Of a stretch of 64,000 bases of DNA, positions 36,369 to 44,166 are shown in pieces (the first letter of the stretch is position 1; every line of letters starts with the position of its first letter). The stretch is from Nitratidesulfovibrio sp. SRB-5 (GTDB lineage Bacteria > Desulfobacterota > Desulfovibrionia > Desulfovibrionales > Desulfovibrionaceae): NCBI RefSeq assembly GCF_019931275.1, contig NZ_JAIOTY010000001.1, forward strand, positions 1,398,650 through 1,462,649, read 5' to 3'. The notes under the pieces are model-generated. The model worked only from the letters and a program-made list of their open reading frames with translations, made no database searches and was not told the DNA's origin. A program made the position numbers and the translations under genes.

Positions 36369-36401
36369 CCAGTCCAGTGCCAGTCCAGTGCTAGTCCAGT
36401 G
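36369..36401. repeat. 11-bp tandem repeat, three units
   Basis: CCAGTCCAGTG twice, then CTAGTCCAGTG, within a wider degenerate area (36285-36440) of CCGGCCCCAT and GGCATGGTCC repeats. It lies between convergent genes. Confidence 0.75.
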
Positions 36402-36498
36402 CCGTCCTGTTCGGTTCGGCATGGTCCGGCATGGTCCGGCACGAGCCGGGGCATCCGTCATGGCTGAACGGCCACCGGAAAGGCGGTGGGGTGCCGCG

Positions 36499-37350
36499 TC
36501 ATTCGTGGCGCAGCGACCGCACCAGTTCGCGGTAGCGCGGTGTTTCCGCCAGTTCGCGCAGGGCCGTGTCAATGCGTGCGGCCGTGGCAGCGTCCACCCC
36601 TTTCGCCAGCATCAGGTAGCGCGATTCGCCGGTGGGGTTGCCCGGCACCGGGCGCAAGGTCAGGTTTGTCCCAAGGTCCGGGTGGGTGCGCAGCAGGTGG
36701 GCCGCCTCTTCATGGCTCATGAAGGAGATGTCGTGGGTGCCGTCCACGATGGACCGCAGCATCAGGGTGTTTTCATCGCGAGTGCGGGTGGGCGAGGTGC
36801 CGGTGCGCTCCAGTGCCTGCGCCAGCCAGGTGCCGTACCAGTACCCGTCGCCCAGCACCACGCGCAGCCCTCCCGCCAGCAACGAATCGAGGGACCGGGC
36901 GGAAGCGGCAAGCCCCGCATCGGTGCGACGCACGACAATGACCGGTGGCAGTGGACCATACAGGGGGCCGACGAAGCGGGCGAATGTTTCGCGTTCCGGC
37001 GTGCGGTAGACGCCGGGCGTGCAGGCGAAGGGGGCGCCTGCACGGAACGTGGCAAGGATTTCGGTGAAGGTGCTGGTGACAAGGCGAGGCTTCAGGCCTG
37101 CGCGCTCCAGCGCGATCTGGCTCATTTCCACCAGCGCCCCGCCCTGGCTCTCCGGGGTTGCCGTGAAGAACGGGGGGCGGTGGTAGACGTACACGGTGAT
37201 TTCGCGCGGCTCCGGGGCGGATGTGGTGGCAAGGACCGGGCGCAACGGTGCGGCGCTGGCGCCCAGCACGAGCAGCAGGATGCCCAGCGGGCGCAGGCAG
37301 GCACAGAAGGAACGGGGCCGGGCATGGGGCCGGACGCGGTGCGGGGCCAT
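36499..37350 (-). CDS. Periplasmic solute-binding protein (family 3 type), paralogue 1
   Basis: A 283-residue exported protein with a Sec leader (RPLGILLLVLGASAAPLRP, cleavage near residue 40) and the fold of amino-acid-type solute-binding proteins or their non-transport relatives. Segments: ITVYVYHRPPFFTATPESQG, ALVEMSQIALERAGL, FACTPGVYRTPERETF and ISFMSHEEAAHLL. It is clearly related to the next gene (37622-38482): FACTPGVYRTPERETFARF against AHACAPGWYRTREREQFARF. No permease or ATPase gene is near, so sensing rather than uptake is possible. ATG 37348-37350 follows AGAGGTAGCC. Confidence 0.8.
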   Translation of the reverse strand: MAPHRVRPHARPRSFCACLRPLGILLLVLGASAAPLRPVLATTSAPEPREITVYVYHRPPFFTATPESQGGALVEMSQIALERAGLKPRLVTSTFTEILATFRAGAPFACTPGVYRTPERETFARFVGPLYGPLPPVIVVRRTDAGLAASARSLDSLLAGGLRVVLGDGYWYGTWLAQALERTGTSPTRTRDENTLMLRSIVDGTHDISFMSHEEAAHLLRTHPDLGTNLTLRPVPGNPTGESRYLMLAKGVDAATAARIDTALRELAETPRYRELVRSLRHE

Positions 37351-37455
37351 GGCTACCTCTGGCTGTGGTTGGGCGTGGAGTTTGACCGCAGGGTGCCGCG
37401 AACGTGGCTGGTGCAGAATGATTATTAGGCATGACGCATGCGGCACGGGATGTCC

Positions 37456-37470
37456 GGGGGGGGGGGGGGG
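37456..37470. repeat. G15 homopolymer
   Basis: Fifteen consecutive G, about 105 bases upstream of the 36499-37350 gene and between it and its paralogue. Tracts of this length slip readily. Confidence 0.9.
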
Positions 37471-37621
37471 CGGGCGTCAACGAGCCGCGTGGAGTTTCAG
37501 GAACCATGTGGAGCGGCAGGGGGCTGGGGATGTCCCACAGGGCACATCGGTTTGGGGGCGCCGGACACGGCTGGTGGGGAACGGGCGTGTGGGGCAGCCT
37601 GCGCGAGCCGCCCCGCGCGGC

Positions 37622-38482
37622 TCAGGGGGCGGCGGGGTCTGCTCCCGGCAGACCACCCGCGAGGTCACCCGGCATGTCGCCCAGCACGGCGGCGATGGCG
37701 TCGTCGATGCGGCGCATGGTGGTCTCGTCCACGCCGCGCCCGCACATCAGGTGGCGGGTCTGGGGCTGGCCCGGCAGGGCATCCTGTCCGGTCAGCGGCA
37801 CCAGTTGCAATGCCTGGAGCAGTCGGGGCGAGCGGCGCAGCAACTCGGTGGCTTCTTCCTGTTCCATCAGGGTCATGTCGTAGCGGCCCGATGCCAGCAT
37901 TTCGAGCAGGGCGGCGTTGTCTGCCGTGCTGCGGTAGACCGGCGCGCGGGAGCGGGCCAGAGCCTCGTCCAGGGCCGGGCCGTACGAAAAACCGCCGCGC
38001 AGCACGAGCCGCAGCCCGGTAGCCAGCAGCCCGGTAAGCCCCCTGGCCCGGCCGGACTGGAGTGCCGCGTCGGCCCGCAGCACCGCGACCGGGGGCAGGT
38101 TGCGGTAGATGGGCGCGCTGAACCGGGCGAACTGTTCGCGTTCGCGGGTACGGTACCAGCCGGGCGCGCAGGCATGGGCCGTGGGGTCCTGTTCGAACAG
38201 CGCCACGATGCGTTTGGGCGGCATCTCCGTGACGTGGTACGGAATGTGCGCGGCATCCAGCACGCGGCGCACGGCATCCACCAGAATGCCCCCGGCCACG
38301 CCGTGGTCGAAGGTGTAGTAGGGCGGGCGATGAAAGGCGAGGATGGCCAGTTCGCGCGGGGCGGCGCTGGCCTGGGTGGCGATGTCCGCATCCGCCAGGG
38401 CAGGATCGGGCAGGAGCAACGGCAGAAGCAGCAGGCACACGAGCGTGGCCGCGAAGGCAAGATGGGAACGGCTGGCGTGCAT
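37622..38482 (-). CDS. Periplasmic solute-binding protein (family 3 type), paralogue 2
   Basis: A 286-residue exported protein with leader LAFAATLVCLLLLPLLLP and cleavage near ALA (residue 33). The mature part is homologous to the adjacent 36499-37350 product (LAILAFHRPPYYTFDHGVAG, ILVDAVRRVLDAAHI, GRYDMTLMEQEEATELL). Both keep a Cys in the C[TA]PG[VW]YRT segment, which could be structural. ATG 38480-38482 follows AAAGGCAGCC. The C-terminal ten residues are Gly/Pro/Ala-rich. Confidence 0.8.
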   Translation of the reverse strand: MHASRSHLAFAATLVCLLLLPLLLPDPALADADIATQASAAPRELAILAFHRPPYYTFDHGVAGGILVDAVRRVLDAAHIPYHVTEMPPKRIVALFEQDPTAHACAPGWYRTREREQFARFSAPIYRNLPPVAVLRADAALQSGRARGLTGLLATGLRLVLRGGFSYGPALDEALARSRAPVYRSTADNAALLEMLASGRYDMTLMEQEEATELLRRSPRLLQALQLVPLTGQDALPGQPQTRHLMCGRGVDETTMRRIDDAIAAVLGDMPGDLAGGLPGADPAAP

Positions 38483-38987
38483 GGCTGCCTTTCGGGTGTG
38501 GCACGCGGCTGTGTGTCGGGATACGCGGCAGGTCCGTCTGGATACGTGCCGCAGGATCACCGCATGTCCGTAATTCCTTATGGTAGGCGGCATGGGGAGG
38601 GTGGTCAAGCGACAAGGAAATTGCGGCGACGGCATTGCACCATGCCGCTTGGACGGCAACGCCCCGGCGGCATGCCGGGGGTGTGTCGTGACGTGGTAGG
38701 CCCTCTGGGTGGGGCAACGTTCCCCCAATCCTCTATCCACCCGGAAAGACCGCAGTCATGCAGTCAACTAGATTTTTTGCTGTCGCAAAGAGGGATCAGT
38801 CTCCGTTTTTTGGAGGAGGGGCTCTGCCGCTTGCCCGGCTTTGCGCGCACAGGTGCGGGCGGGCCTGGCAGTCCTCAGAGCATGTCAGCCAAGAAATGGT
38901 TGAAGGTTGACAATCTTGTGTTGAAGATCCTGTTTGACTTCCATTGAGTGCGAGCATGCTCGGTAACGTGAACAGGCATGTGGCATT
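38483..38987. other. Border between GC-rich backbone and AT-rich cassette
   Basis: About 505 bases. Composition falls from GC-rich to AT-rich around 38750-38960. No gene, integrase fragment or copy of the tRNA-Arg 3' end was found here. Confidence 0.5.
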
Positions 38988-40100
38988 TTACGGTGCTGCG
39001 GGGATTTTAAATCTTGCAAGAAGGGTGTGTGCAAGATCCAAAAAGCAGTTTGTTACGTTTTTGAGATGTTCGGTCGCGTCATTTGGGAAACTGCGGAAAC
39101 GATGAACTATAAAATTTCGCACTGGGTATAGTGTAGTTTCTAGTGATGTTCCTGTTTCAATGTCCAGCTCGTTAAGGAGATTGTTACAAAGAGAAATCAT
39201 GCTGTGGAGTGTGTCTTCACATTTGCAGTATGATTGTGCAAGCATGCAGAGACGCCTTTTCTCAGACGTGTTGATTCCTGAATTTTGTATTAAGTCCTTT
39301 GTTTTGTGTACGTCGCCCTGTGCGTTTATTAGCTGTGTGATAAATTTTCCTTGCTCGTTTTTGAAAATAATCTCCATCAGCATCTCGATTGTTTGATATA
39401 GATAGAAAAATTGAAAAGCGATATTCTTTTCGTATGGGAGAGCATTTGTGTATATTGAGGAGATTTGTGATATTTCATCTATCGCGTTGGATATGGGTGA
39501 TATGCTGATGTGCGTTTGGGTGATAGTGTCACAAGTTATGCTGACGAGCTTTGGTGAGAATTGTGTAAGTTTGAAAAAACCATATTTGGCGAGGCCAGGA
39601 AGCCATCTCCCTATGTCAAATGGAGTCTCTCTAAGGGTTTCATTGCTGACTACAAAGAGCGCAACGGATTCGTCGAAAAATTCTGAAAGATATAGAGGGG
39701 TTTCGTCGGTGACCTGTGGGTGTTTTGTGTGTATATCTTCATTTGGTGCATTCAATAAGTGTTTGATGCCCGCATGTGCGTATTTTAAAAAGTGAGTATT
39801 GGCCGCAAAGTCATGCTCTGTTGAGCATAAGGCATTTATGGGTATGCACCATCCTATCCGTGTGTCTCGGCTTTTGTCGTACACCTGAAAAATTTCATTC
39901 TCTGCAAGTCCGCGTTTGACTATTGGAAATACGCTAAACTCTTTGTTGTTAAACGAAGTGTCTAGGTTGAGAGGCGTGTTTATGTTTAGGCGGACCCCCA
40001 TGGCGTTGTTGGTGTCAGAGCTGAATACGCCAGTCTCTGCGGAATAAGAAAAATTAGTAAAGGTGACAGGGGTGTTGTCGACTTTTGCAGTGAATTTCAT
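38988..40100 (-). CDS. Unknown protein with C-terminal HEPN-like region (Rx4H)
   Basis: A 370-residue AT-rich gene product. Residues 1-200 (FSVFPIVKRGLAENEIFQVY, GWCIPINALCSTEHDFAANT) match nothing known to me. Residues ~220-362 are all helical and contain PVRNFIVHRF, an R328-N-x3-H333 motif in the position and style of HEPN ribonuclease domains. The start is ATG 40098-40100, six bases after the stop of the upstream DGQHR-like gene, so the two form an operon. Codon use is far from that of the flanking genes, a sign of transfer. A toxin or effector role is an inference from the HEPN-like motif. Confidence 0.72.
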   Translation of the reverse strand: MKFTAKVDNTPVTFTNFSYSAETGVFSSDTNNAMGVRLNINTPLNLDTSFNNKEFSVFPIVKRGLAENEIFQVYDKSRDTRIGWCIPINALCSTEHDFAANTHFLKYAHAGIKHLLNAPNEDIHTKHPQVTDETPLYLSEFFDESVALFVVSNETLRETPFDIGRWLPGLAKYGFFKLTQFSPKLVSITCDTITQTHISISPISNAIDEISQISSIYTNALPYEKNIAFQFFYLYQTIEMLMEIIFKNEQGKFITQLINAQGDVHKTKDLIQNSGINTSEKRRLCMLAQSYCKCEDTLHSMISLCNNLLNELDIETGTSLETTLYPVRNFIVHRFRSFPNDATEHLKNVTNCFLDLAHTLLARFKIPAAP

Positions 40101-40106
40101 GTGTGC

Positions 40107-41276
40107 TTAGAAATTTTGGCTTTGGTATTTGCGAAGAGCGCTTGATGCCGCCGTGAGTGGGTTTTGAAAGCTATCTGAGTCTTTGTTGAAAAGATCTCTG
40201 AAAAAATAATGGAAATAAGAGCGTTGTGCATTCCCGATTTTCTTTGTGTGTACTTTGATCCATTCAAGCGAGTCGTTAGCAGCTTCAAGAAAGTCTGTGG
40301 GCGATGTAATTCGTGTGTCTTTGATTATGGCGTTAATATCATCAAACCCTTTGATAACACCATGATCTACCATTTTTCCTATAGCTGCACCAAATCCTGA
40401 CATCGCCTGAGGTTTTTTGAATAATTGTAGGGCGTTTTTCCCAAAAGGGGTATTGTTCTTTTCTAAGTATTCCTTGTCAAGTTTTGTGTCGCCGCAAAGG
40501 TCATGCATTTTGAGCATGAAAGTCATCCATGTCCTGACGTAGGCATTGAATAAGTCAGTTGATTGATTCTCTTTTGAAAGCATTTCTAGGCTTTTTATGT
40601 TCTCAAGTATGTCGGATTTTTCTATGGGGAGTTCGTCTCTGTCGAGATAGGAGTTGAATCCCTCTACAACGTCTTTGAAGTGTAATTGATTTATTTGAGT
40701 AGTTGGAAGGTTGTCGGATTCTCGTATTATTTGTATGCCATCGATCTCTGCATCGAGATAGTCAGTATAAAGCATTTCGATCTGGTGTCGCAATGACATG
40801 GGTGTTTGGCCAGTATTAAGAGTTAGCATGCGATATAATATGCCTATGCGATTTAGCCCAACATAAAATTCGACACGAATTTTTTGCTCTTGCACTCGCG
40901 ATAATGTTTCGATATCGTTATGTTTCTCAAGATCTGACAGGAGATCAATGATTGTGTGGCTTCTTTGTAATCCGTCCAGGATGACCAAGTGTTGTTTGTT
41001 GCTTTGCAGGAATTCTGGGAAGCTATCGAGGTTGTCAGCATCAAACTCTGATGACGACGAAGTCAACGCTAGAACGACAGGCGGAATTACACATTCTTTG
41101 AGAATGTCGTTTTTTAGAAGGCTATAGATAGTTTTTGAAGACCCGACTCTGCGTCGTTGGAAAACGTTCTTTGAAAGTATATCCTTAGCGATGGCGGCGT
41201 ATTCGCCAACATGCATTTCCGATAAGATATTAATAGCATTGATTCGGGAGTCGTGAAGGAGGGAGAGGGGCTTCAT
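40107..41276 (-). CDS. DGQHR/ParB-like domain protein (DndB-related fold)
   Basis: A 389-residue AT-rich gene product. The segment LVILDGLQRSHTIIDLL (98-114) followed by YRMLTLNTGQTPMSLRHQIE (148-167) matches the layout of DGQHR-domain proteins: a D-G-x-Q-R turn, then an N-x-G-Q-x-P/L-S helix start, as in DndB, DUF262 and ParB-like folds. Residues 1-60 (NILSEMHVGEYAAIAKDILS, FQRRRVGSSKTIYSLL) also fit that group, and the C-terminal 200 residues are helical. ATG 41274-41276 has AGGATAATT upstream. It heads the two-gene cassette 3' of the tRNA-Arg pair. Known members act in DNA modification and phage defence; no dnd gene is nearby. Confidence 0.72.
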   Translation of the reverse strand: MKPLSLLHDSRINAINILSEMHVGEYAAIAKDILSKNVFQRRRVGSSKTIYSLLKNDILKECVIPPVVLALTSSSSEFDADNLDSFPEFLQSNKQHLVILDGLQRSHTIIDLLSDLEKHNDIETLSRVQEQKIRVEFYVGLNRIGILYRMLTLNTGQTPMSLRHQIEMLYTDYLDAEIDGIQIIRESDNLPTTQINQLHFKDVVEGFNSYLDRDELPIEKSDILENIKSLEMLSKENQSTDLFNAYVRTWMTFMLKMHDLCGDTKLDKEYLEKNNTPFGKNALQLFKKPQAMSGFGAAIGKMVDHGVIKGFDDINAIIKDTRITSPTDFLEAANDSLEWIKVHTKKIGNAQRSYFHYFFRDLFNKDSDSFQNPLTAASSALRKYQSQNF

Positions 41277-41430
41277 AATTATCCTGCATTGTTAATTTTC
41301 TGGATGCTCGCAACCTGCCCTGGGTGGAAGGGGGCACACTTTCTGTCTCGGTGTCTCCGAGCATATTTTTTGAGAAATGTCTATGTTGAAGGTCGTTTTG
41401 TTCTTTTTTTGTGAAATGAGTATCGTTGCA

Positions 41431-41468
41431 AAAATAAAAACAGGCCCCCGCGATGCGGAGAGCCTGTT
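41431..41468 (-). terminator. Terminator of the tRNA-Arg genes
   Basis: On the minus strand, AACAGGC / GCCTGTT with a GC-rich loop is followed by TTTTATTTTT. It lies between the first tRNA-Arg and the DGQHR-like gene. Confidence 0.78.
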
Positions 41469-41513
41469 TTCGCTAATTGAGCATGACATCGTCGCTGCTC
41501 AACCTGGTATGCA

Positions 41514-41590
41514 TGGCGCGCCAGGAAGGATTCGAACCTCCGACCTACAGGTTCGTAGCCTGTTGCTCTATCCAGCTGGGCTACTGGCGC
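41514..41590 (-). tRNA. tRNA-Arg (anticodon ACG), copy 1
   Basis: 77 bases with encoded CCA. The acceptor GCGCCAG / CTGGCGC has discriminator G. The anticodon stem ACAGG / CCTGT encloses the loop CTACGAA, anticodon ACG, which needs A34-to-inosine editing by TadA. Confidence 0.95.
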
Positions 41591-41650
41591 GTGTCTCCGG
41601 AACACTGCCGGAAAGGCTGGTAAATATCCTGCCAAATCCGGATTTTTTGC

Positions 41651-41727
41651 TGGCGCGCCAGGAAGGATTCGAACCTCCGACCTACAGGTTCGTAGCCTGT
41701 TGCTCTATCCAGCTGGGCTACTGGCGC
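41651..41727 (-). tRNA. tRNA-Arg (anticodon ACG), copy 2
   Basis: Identical in sequence to copy 1 and separated from it by 60 bases. On the minus strand it is the promoter-proximal copy. Confidence 0.95.
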
Positions 41728-42101
41728 AGCGAGAGAAGGCATATATGCCCGATGGGGCCGGATCGTCAAGCGATTTCGTGCGGGCAAATGCACTTCTTTT
41801 CCGGCTCGGCGGCAGGTTGCCCGCCATGCCGCGCCGCATGCGGCCAGATTAGGCAGATTAGGCAGATTAGGCAGATGAGGCAGATGAGGCAGATGCATGC
41901 GCATGCGGCCAGATGGGCAAGGTGCGAGCGGACGAGATGGCGGGCAAGGAAGGGGGCATGCTGTTTTCCTTCCACGGGCTGCGATCCTGTAGCCCCCTTG
42001 TAGGCAGACTGGCCGTTTCCCTTCCGCCTGCGGGCCACGGTTGCCCCGGCCCTGCGAAAGGGATAGACCGTCCGTCTCCGGCCCTGCCGGATGGAGGACC
42101 C
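41728..42101. other. Gene-free stretch upstream of the APS-reductase-like gene
   Basis: About 370 bases between the divergent tRNA-Arg genes and the APS-reductase-type gene. It contains the 9-bp array listed separately. The tRNA promoter should lie at about 41735-41770 (minus), but no clear boxes were seen. Confidence 0.5.
41845..41894. repeat. 9-bp tandem repeat
   Basis: CAGATTAGG three times, CAGATGAGG twice, then a partial unit, in the gap between tRNA-Arg and the APS-reductase-like gene. Confidence 0.9.
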
Positions 42102-42812
42102 ATGAGCCTTGATGCCAAGATCGACGCCGCACGCCAACTGCTGCGCGAGGTGCTGGCCCAGCACGGGCCGGACCGCGTGGCCGTGGCCTGGACCGGCGGC
42201 AAGGATTCCACCCTGGCGCTCGCCCTGTGGCGCGGCGTGCTGCATGATGCCGTGCCCGGCGTACCCGGCGTATCTGGCGCGCGCCCGCTGGCCCTGAACC
42301 TGGACACGGGCTGCAAGTTTCCGGAAGTCATGGCCCTGCGCGACAGGTTGGCGGTGGAGTGGGGCGTGACCCTGCACATTGCCCGACCGGACGTGCCCCC
42401 CGGCTATCCCGTGGCGGCGGATCGGGCCGCCTGCTGCCGCGACCTGAAGGTGGCGCCGCTGCTGCGTGCCCTGCGCCAACTGGACGTGGCCGTGCTGCTT
42501 ACCGGCATCCGCCGCGACGAGCATCCCGACAGGGCCGCCCGGCCCGTGCGCGAACCGGTGGCGGAACCGCCCCACCTGCGCGTGCACCCGGTGCTGGACT
42601 TCAGCGAGATGGACGTGTGGGCGGCCACCATGCAGCTTGGCCTGCCCCACTGCGAACTGTACGACCGGGGCTATCGCTCGCTGGGCTGCATGCCGTGCAC
42701 CCTGCCGCCGGAAGGCATGCGGGGTGCGCAGGGTGCAGGGGGCGAGCGCGCCGGTCGCGCCGCCGACAAGGAGGCCATGCTCGCCTCGCTGCACGCTCTG
42801 GGCTATTTCTAG
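42102..42812 (+). CDS. PAPS/APS reductase family protein with Fe-S cysteine pairs
   Basis: A 236-residue adenine-nucleotide alpha-hydrolase protein. The PP-loop is VAWTGGKDSTLALAL (29-43) and LNLDTGCKFPEV follows. It carries the two cysteine pairs of assimilatory APS reductases: ACCRDLKVAPL near 110-120 and GCMPCT near 202-207, which ligate a 4Fe-4S cluster in that group. The catalytic C-terminal ECGLH-type tail is missing; the protein ends in LASLHALGYF after an Ala/Gly-rich stretch. Function as a reductase is therefore uncertain. ATG 42102 has GGAGG at spacing four to five. It ends at a very strong hairpin. Confidence 0.85.
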   Translation: MSLDAKIDAARQLLREVLAQHGPDRVAVAWTGGKDSTLALALWRGVLHDAVPGVPGVSGARPLALNLDTGCKFPEVMALRDRLAVEWGVTLHIARPDVPPGYPVAADRAACCRDLKVAPLLRALRQLDVAVLLTGIRRDEHPDRAARPVREPVAEPPHLRVHPVLDFSEMDVWAATMQLGLPHCELYDRGYRSLGCMPCTLPPEGMRGAQGAGGERAGRAADKEAMLASLHALGYF

Positions 42813-42986
42813 AACCATCCTGACCCGGAAGCAGCATCTGGCGGTAACGCGCGGTGGTGAGTGCAGCGCCGTTCCGCCCCCACCGTCCCCACCGTGCCGG
42901 GGCATCAGGCTTTCGCGCCAGCCCGCCGTCACCGCTTCCCCGTACCCCCATATCACTTGTCTTTCCCGTTCCTGCCCTCAGCCCCC

Positions 42987-43042
42987 GCGCACGCGAAAAG
43001 GGGACGGAAACCCTGTGGTTTCCGTCCCCTTTTCGCGTGCGC
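42987..43042. terminator. Perfect 26-base inverted repeat between convergent genes
   Basis: The arms beginning GCGCACGCGAAAAGGGGACG and ending CGTCCCCTTTTCGCGTGCGC are fully complementary over 26 bases with loop CTGT. The internal A4/T4 blocks allow termination on both strands. Confidence 0.88.
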
Positions 43043-43066
43043 GCCACGCCGGGTGGCGGCCAGCGG

Positions 43067-43285
43067 CTACGTCCGGTCGCAGTACACGTTCTCCATGAAC
43101 GATTCCATGGCCTCGTCCATCTGGGCCACGTATTCGCCCACGTCGTGGGTGGTGCGGCAGGTCGTGCAGCGCAGGAACACCTCGTGGCAGGTGCGTTCCA
43201 CGCGCAACGCGGTGCCGCAGGTGCGGCAGGGAATGGTGGTCTGGGCGGCCCGGGGTTGCCCGAAGCCATAGCTGGTGCTGTACAT
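43067..43285 (-). CDS. Small dual-CxxC zinc-ribbon protein
   Basis: A 72-residue protein with IPCRTCGTALRV (Cys20, Cys23) and RCTTCRTTHDVG (Cys40, Cys43), two CxxC pairs that should bind one zinc, and an acidic helical end (MDEAMESFMENVYCDRT). ATG 43283-43285 has AAGGAG at spacing six. It is divergent from ferritin across about 230 bases. The function is unknown. Confidence 0.75.
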   Translation of the reverse strand: MYSTSYGFGQPRAAQTTIPCRTCGTALRVERTCHEVFLRCTTCRTTHDVGEYVAQMDEAMESFMENVYCDRT

Positions 43286-43413
43286 GCGGTCTCCTTGCGA
43301 TACGGCCTGGGCGTGGCGCCCGGGTGACGGCGGGGCGGTTCCGCGCGCTGGCCGCGCAGGCGGGGCATACCGCATCGCGCCCGTACCGGCAATCCCTTTC
43401 CGCGCGCTTCCCC

Positions 43414-43441
43414 TTGCGCAAACCCGCCCTTCGTGTACTAT
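43414..43441 (+). promoter_or_regulatory. Sigma-70-like promoter of ferritin
   Basis: TTGCGC and TACTAT with a 16-base spacer, about 78 bases before the ferritin ATG. An AT-rich stretch (TATGTAAATA) overlaps the -10 region and could be a regulator site; no clear Fur box was seen. Confidence 0.45.
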
Positions 43442-43518
43442 GTAAATACTGCCGGTTATTGCGTGAACCGGTGCCCACGGCCCGGCACCCGGCCAATTTC
43501 GCACTCAAGGAGACCACG

Positions 43519-44034
43519 ATGCTTTCCGAACGCATGAACCAGGCCCTGAACGATCAGGTCAAATGGGAAATGTATTCCAGCTACCTGTACCTCTCCATGT
43601 CCGCCTACCTCGCGGACATGGGCCTTTCCGGCTTCGCCAACTGGATGCGGGTGCAGGCGCAGGAAGAACTGTTCCACGCCATGAAGTTCTACGACTTCAT
43701 CAATGAGCGCGGCGGCAGGGTGATCCTGCAACCCATCGACGCGCCCCCCTCGTCGTGGGAGGGCGTGCTGGACGCCTTCCAGAAGACGCTGGAGCACGAA
43801 CGCCACGTCACCGCGCGCATCAACGACCTGGTCAACGTGGCCATCGAAGAGCGCGACCACGCCACCAACATCTTCCTGCAATGGTTCGTCACCGAACAGG
43901 TGGAGGAAGAGGACGGCGTGAACGACCTGCTGCACAAGCTGCGGCTCATCAACGGCGAAGGCCAGGGCATGCTGCTGCTGGACAAGGATCTGGCGACGCG
44001 GGTGTTTACCATGCCTGCGGCGGCAACGGCCTAG
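43519..44034 (+). CDS. ftnA: Ferritin
   Basis: Iron-storage protein of 171 residues, a four-helix bundle forming a 24-subunit shell. Ferroxidase ligands are visible: the Glu in QVKWEMYSSYLYLSMSAYL, the Glu-x2-His in AQEELFHAMKF, the Glu in LEHERHVTARI and the Gln in FLQWFVTEQVEEE. ATG 43519 follows AAGGAGACCACG. It is typical in length and is probably monocistronic. Confidence 0.95.
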   Translation: MLSERMNQALNDQVKWEMYSSYLYLSMSAYLADMGLSGFANWMRVQAQEELFHAMKFYDFINERGGRVILQPIDAPPSSWEGVLDAFQKTLEHERHVTARINDLVNVAIEERDHATNIFLQWFVTEQVEEEDGVNDLLHKLRLINGEGQGMLLLDKDLATRVFTMPAAATA

Positions 44035-44166
44035 AGCAAAAACCACACCGGGCGGGCGAACCGGCGGGCATCCCGTAATGGGCATGCCTGGGCCGGACGC
44101 CCGCCCGCGCACGCCCCACGCGGCGAAGCACAACGGCGGGACGGCACACAAGCAAGGAGGTGCGGC

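Noticed and set aside
41381-41635. Open frame translating to APVAQLDRATGYEPVG
   Set aside because: This is a well-known false protein made by reading through tRNA-Arg.
38483-42101. Integrase or transposase of a mobile element carrying the AT-rich cassette
   Set aside because: No recombinase motif is present in any frame and no copy of the tRNA-Arg 3' end was found at the left border; only composition and position suggest transfer.
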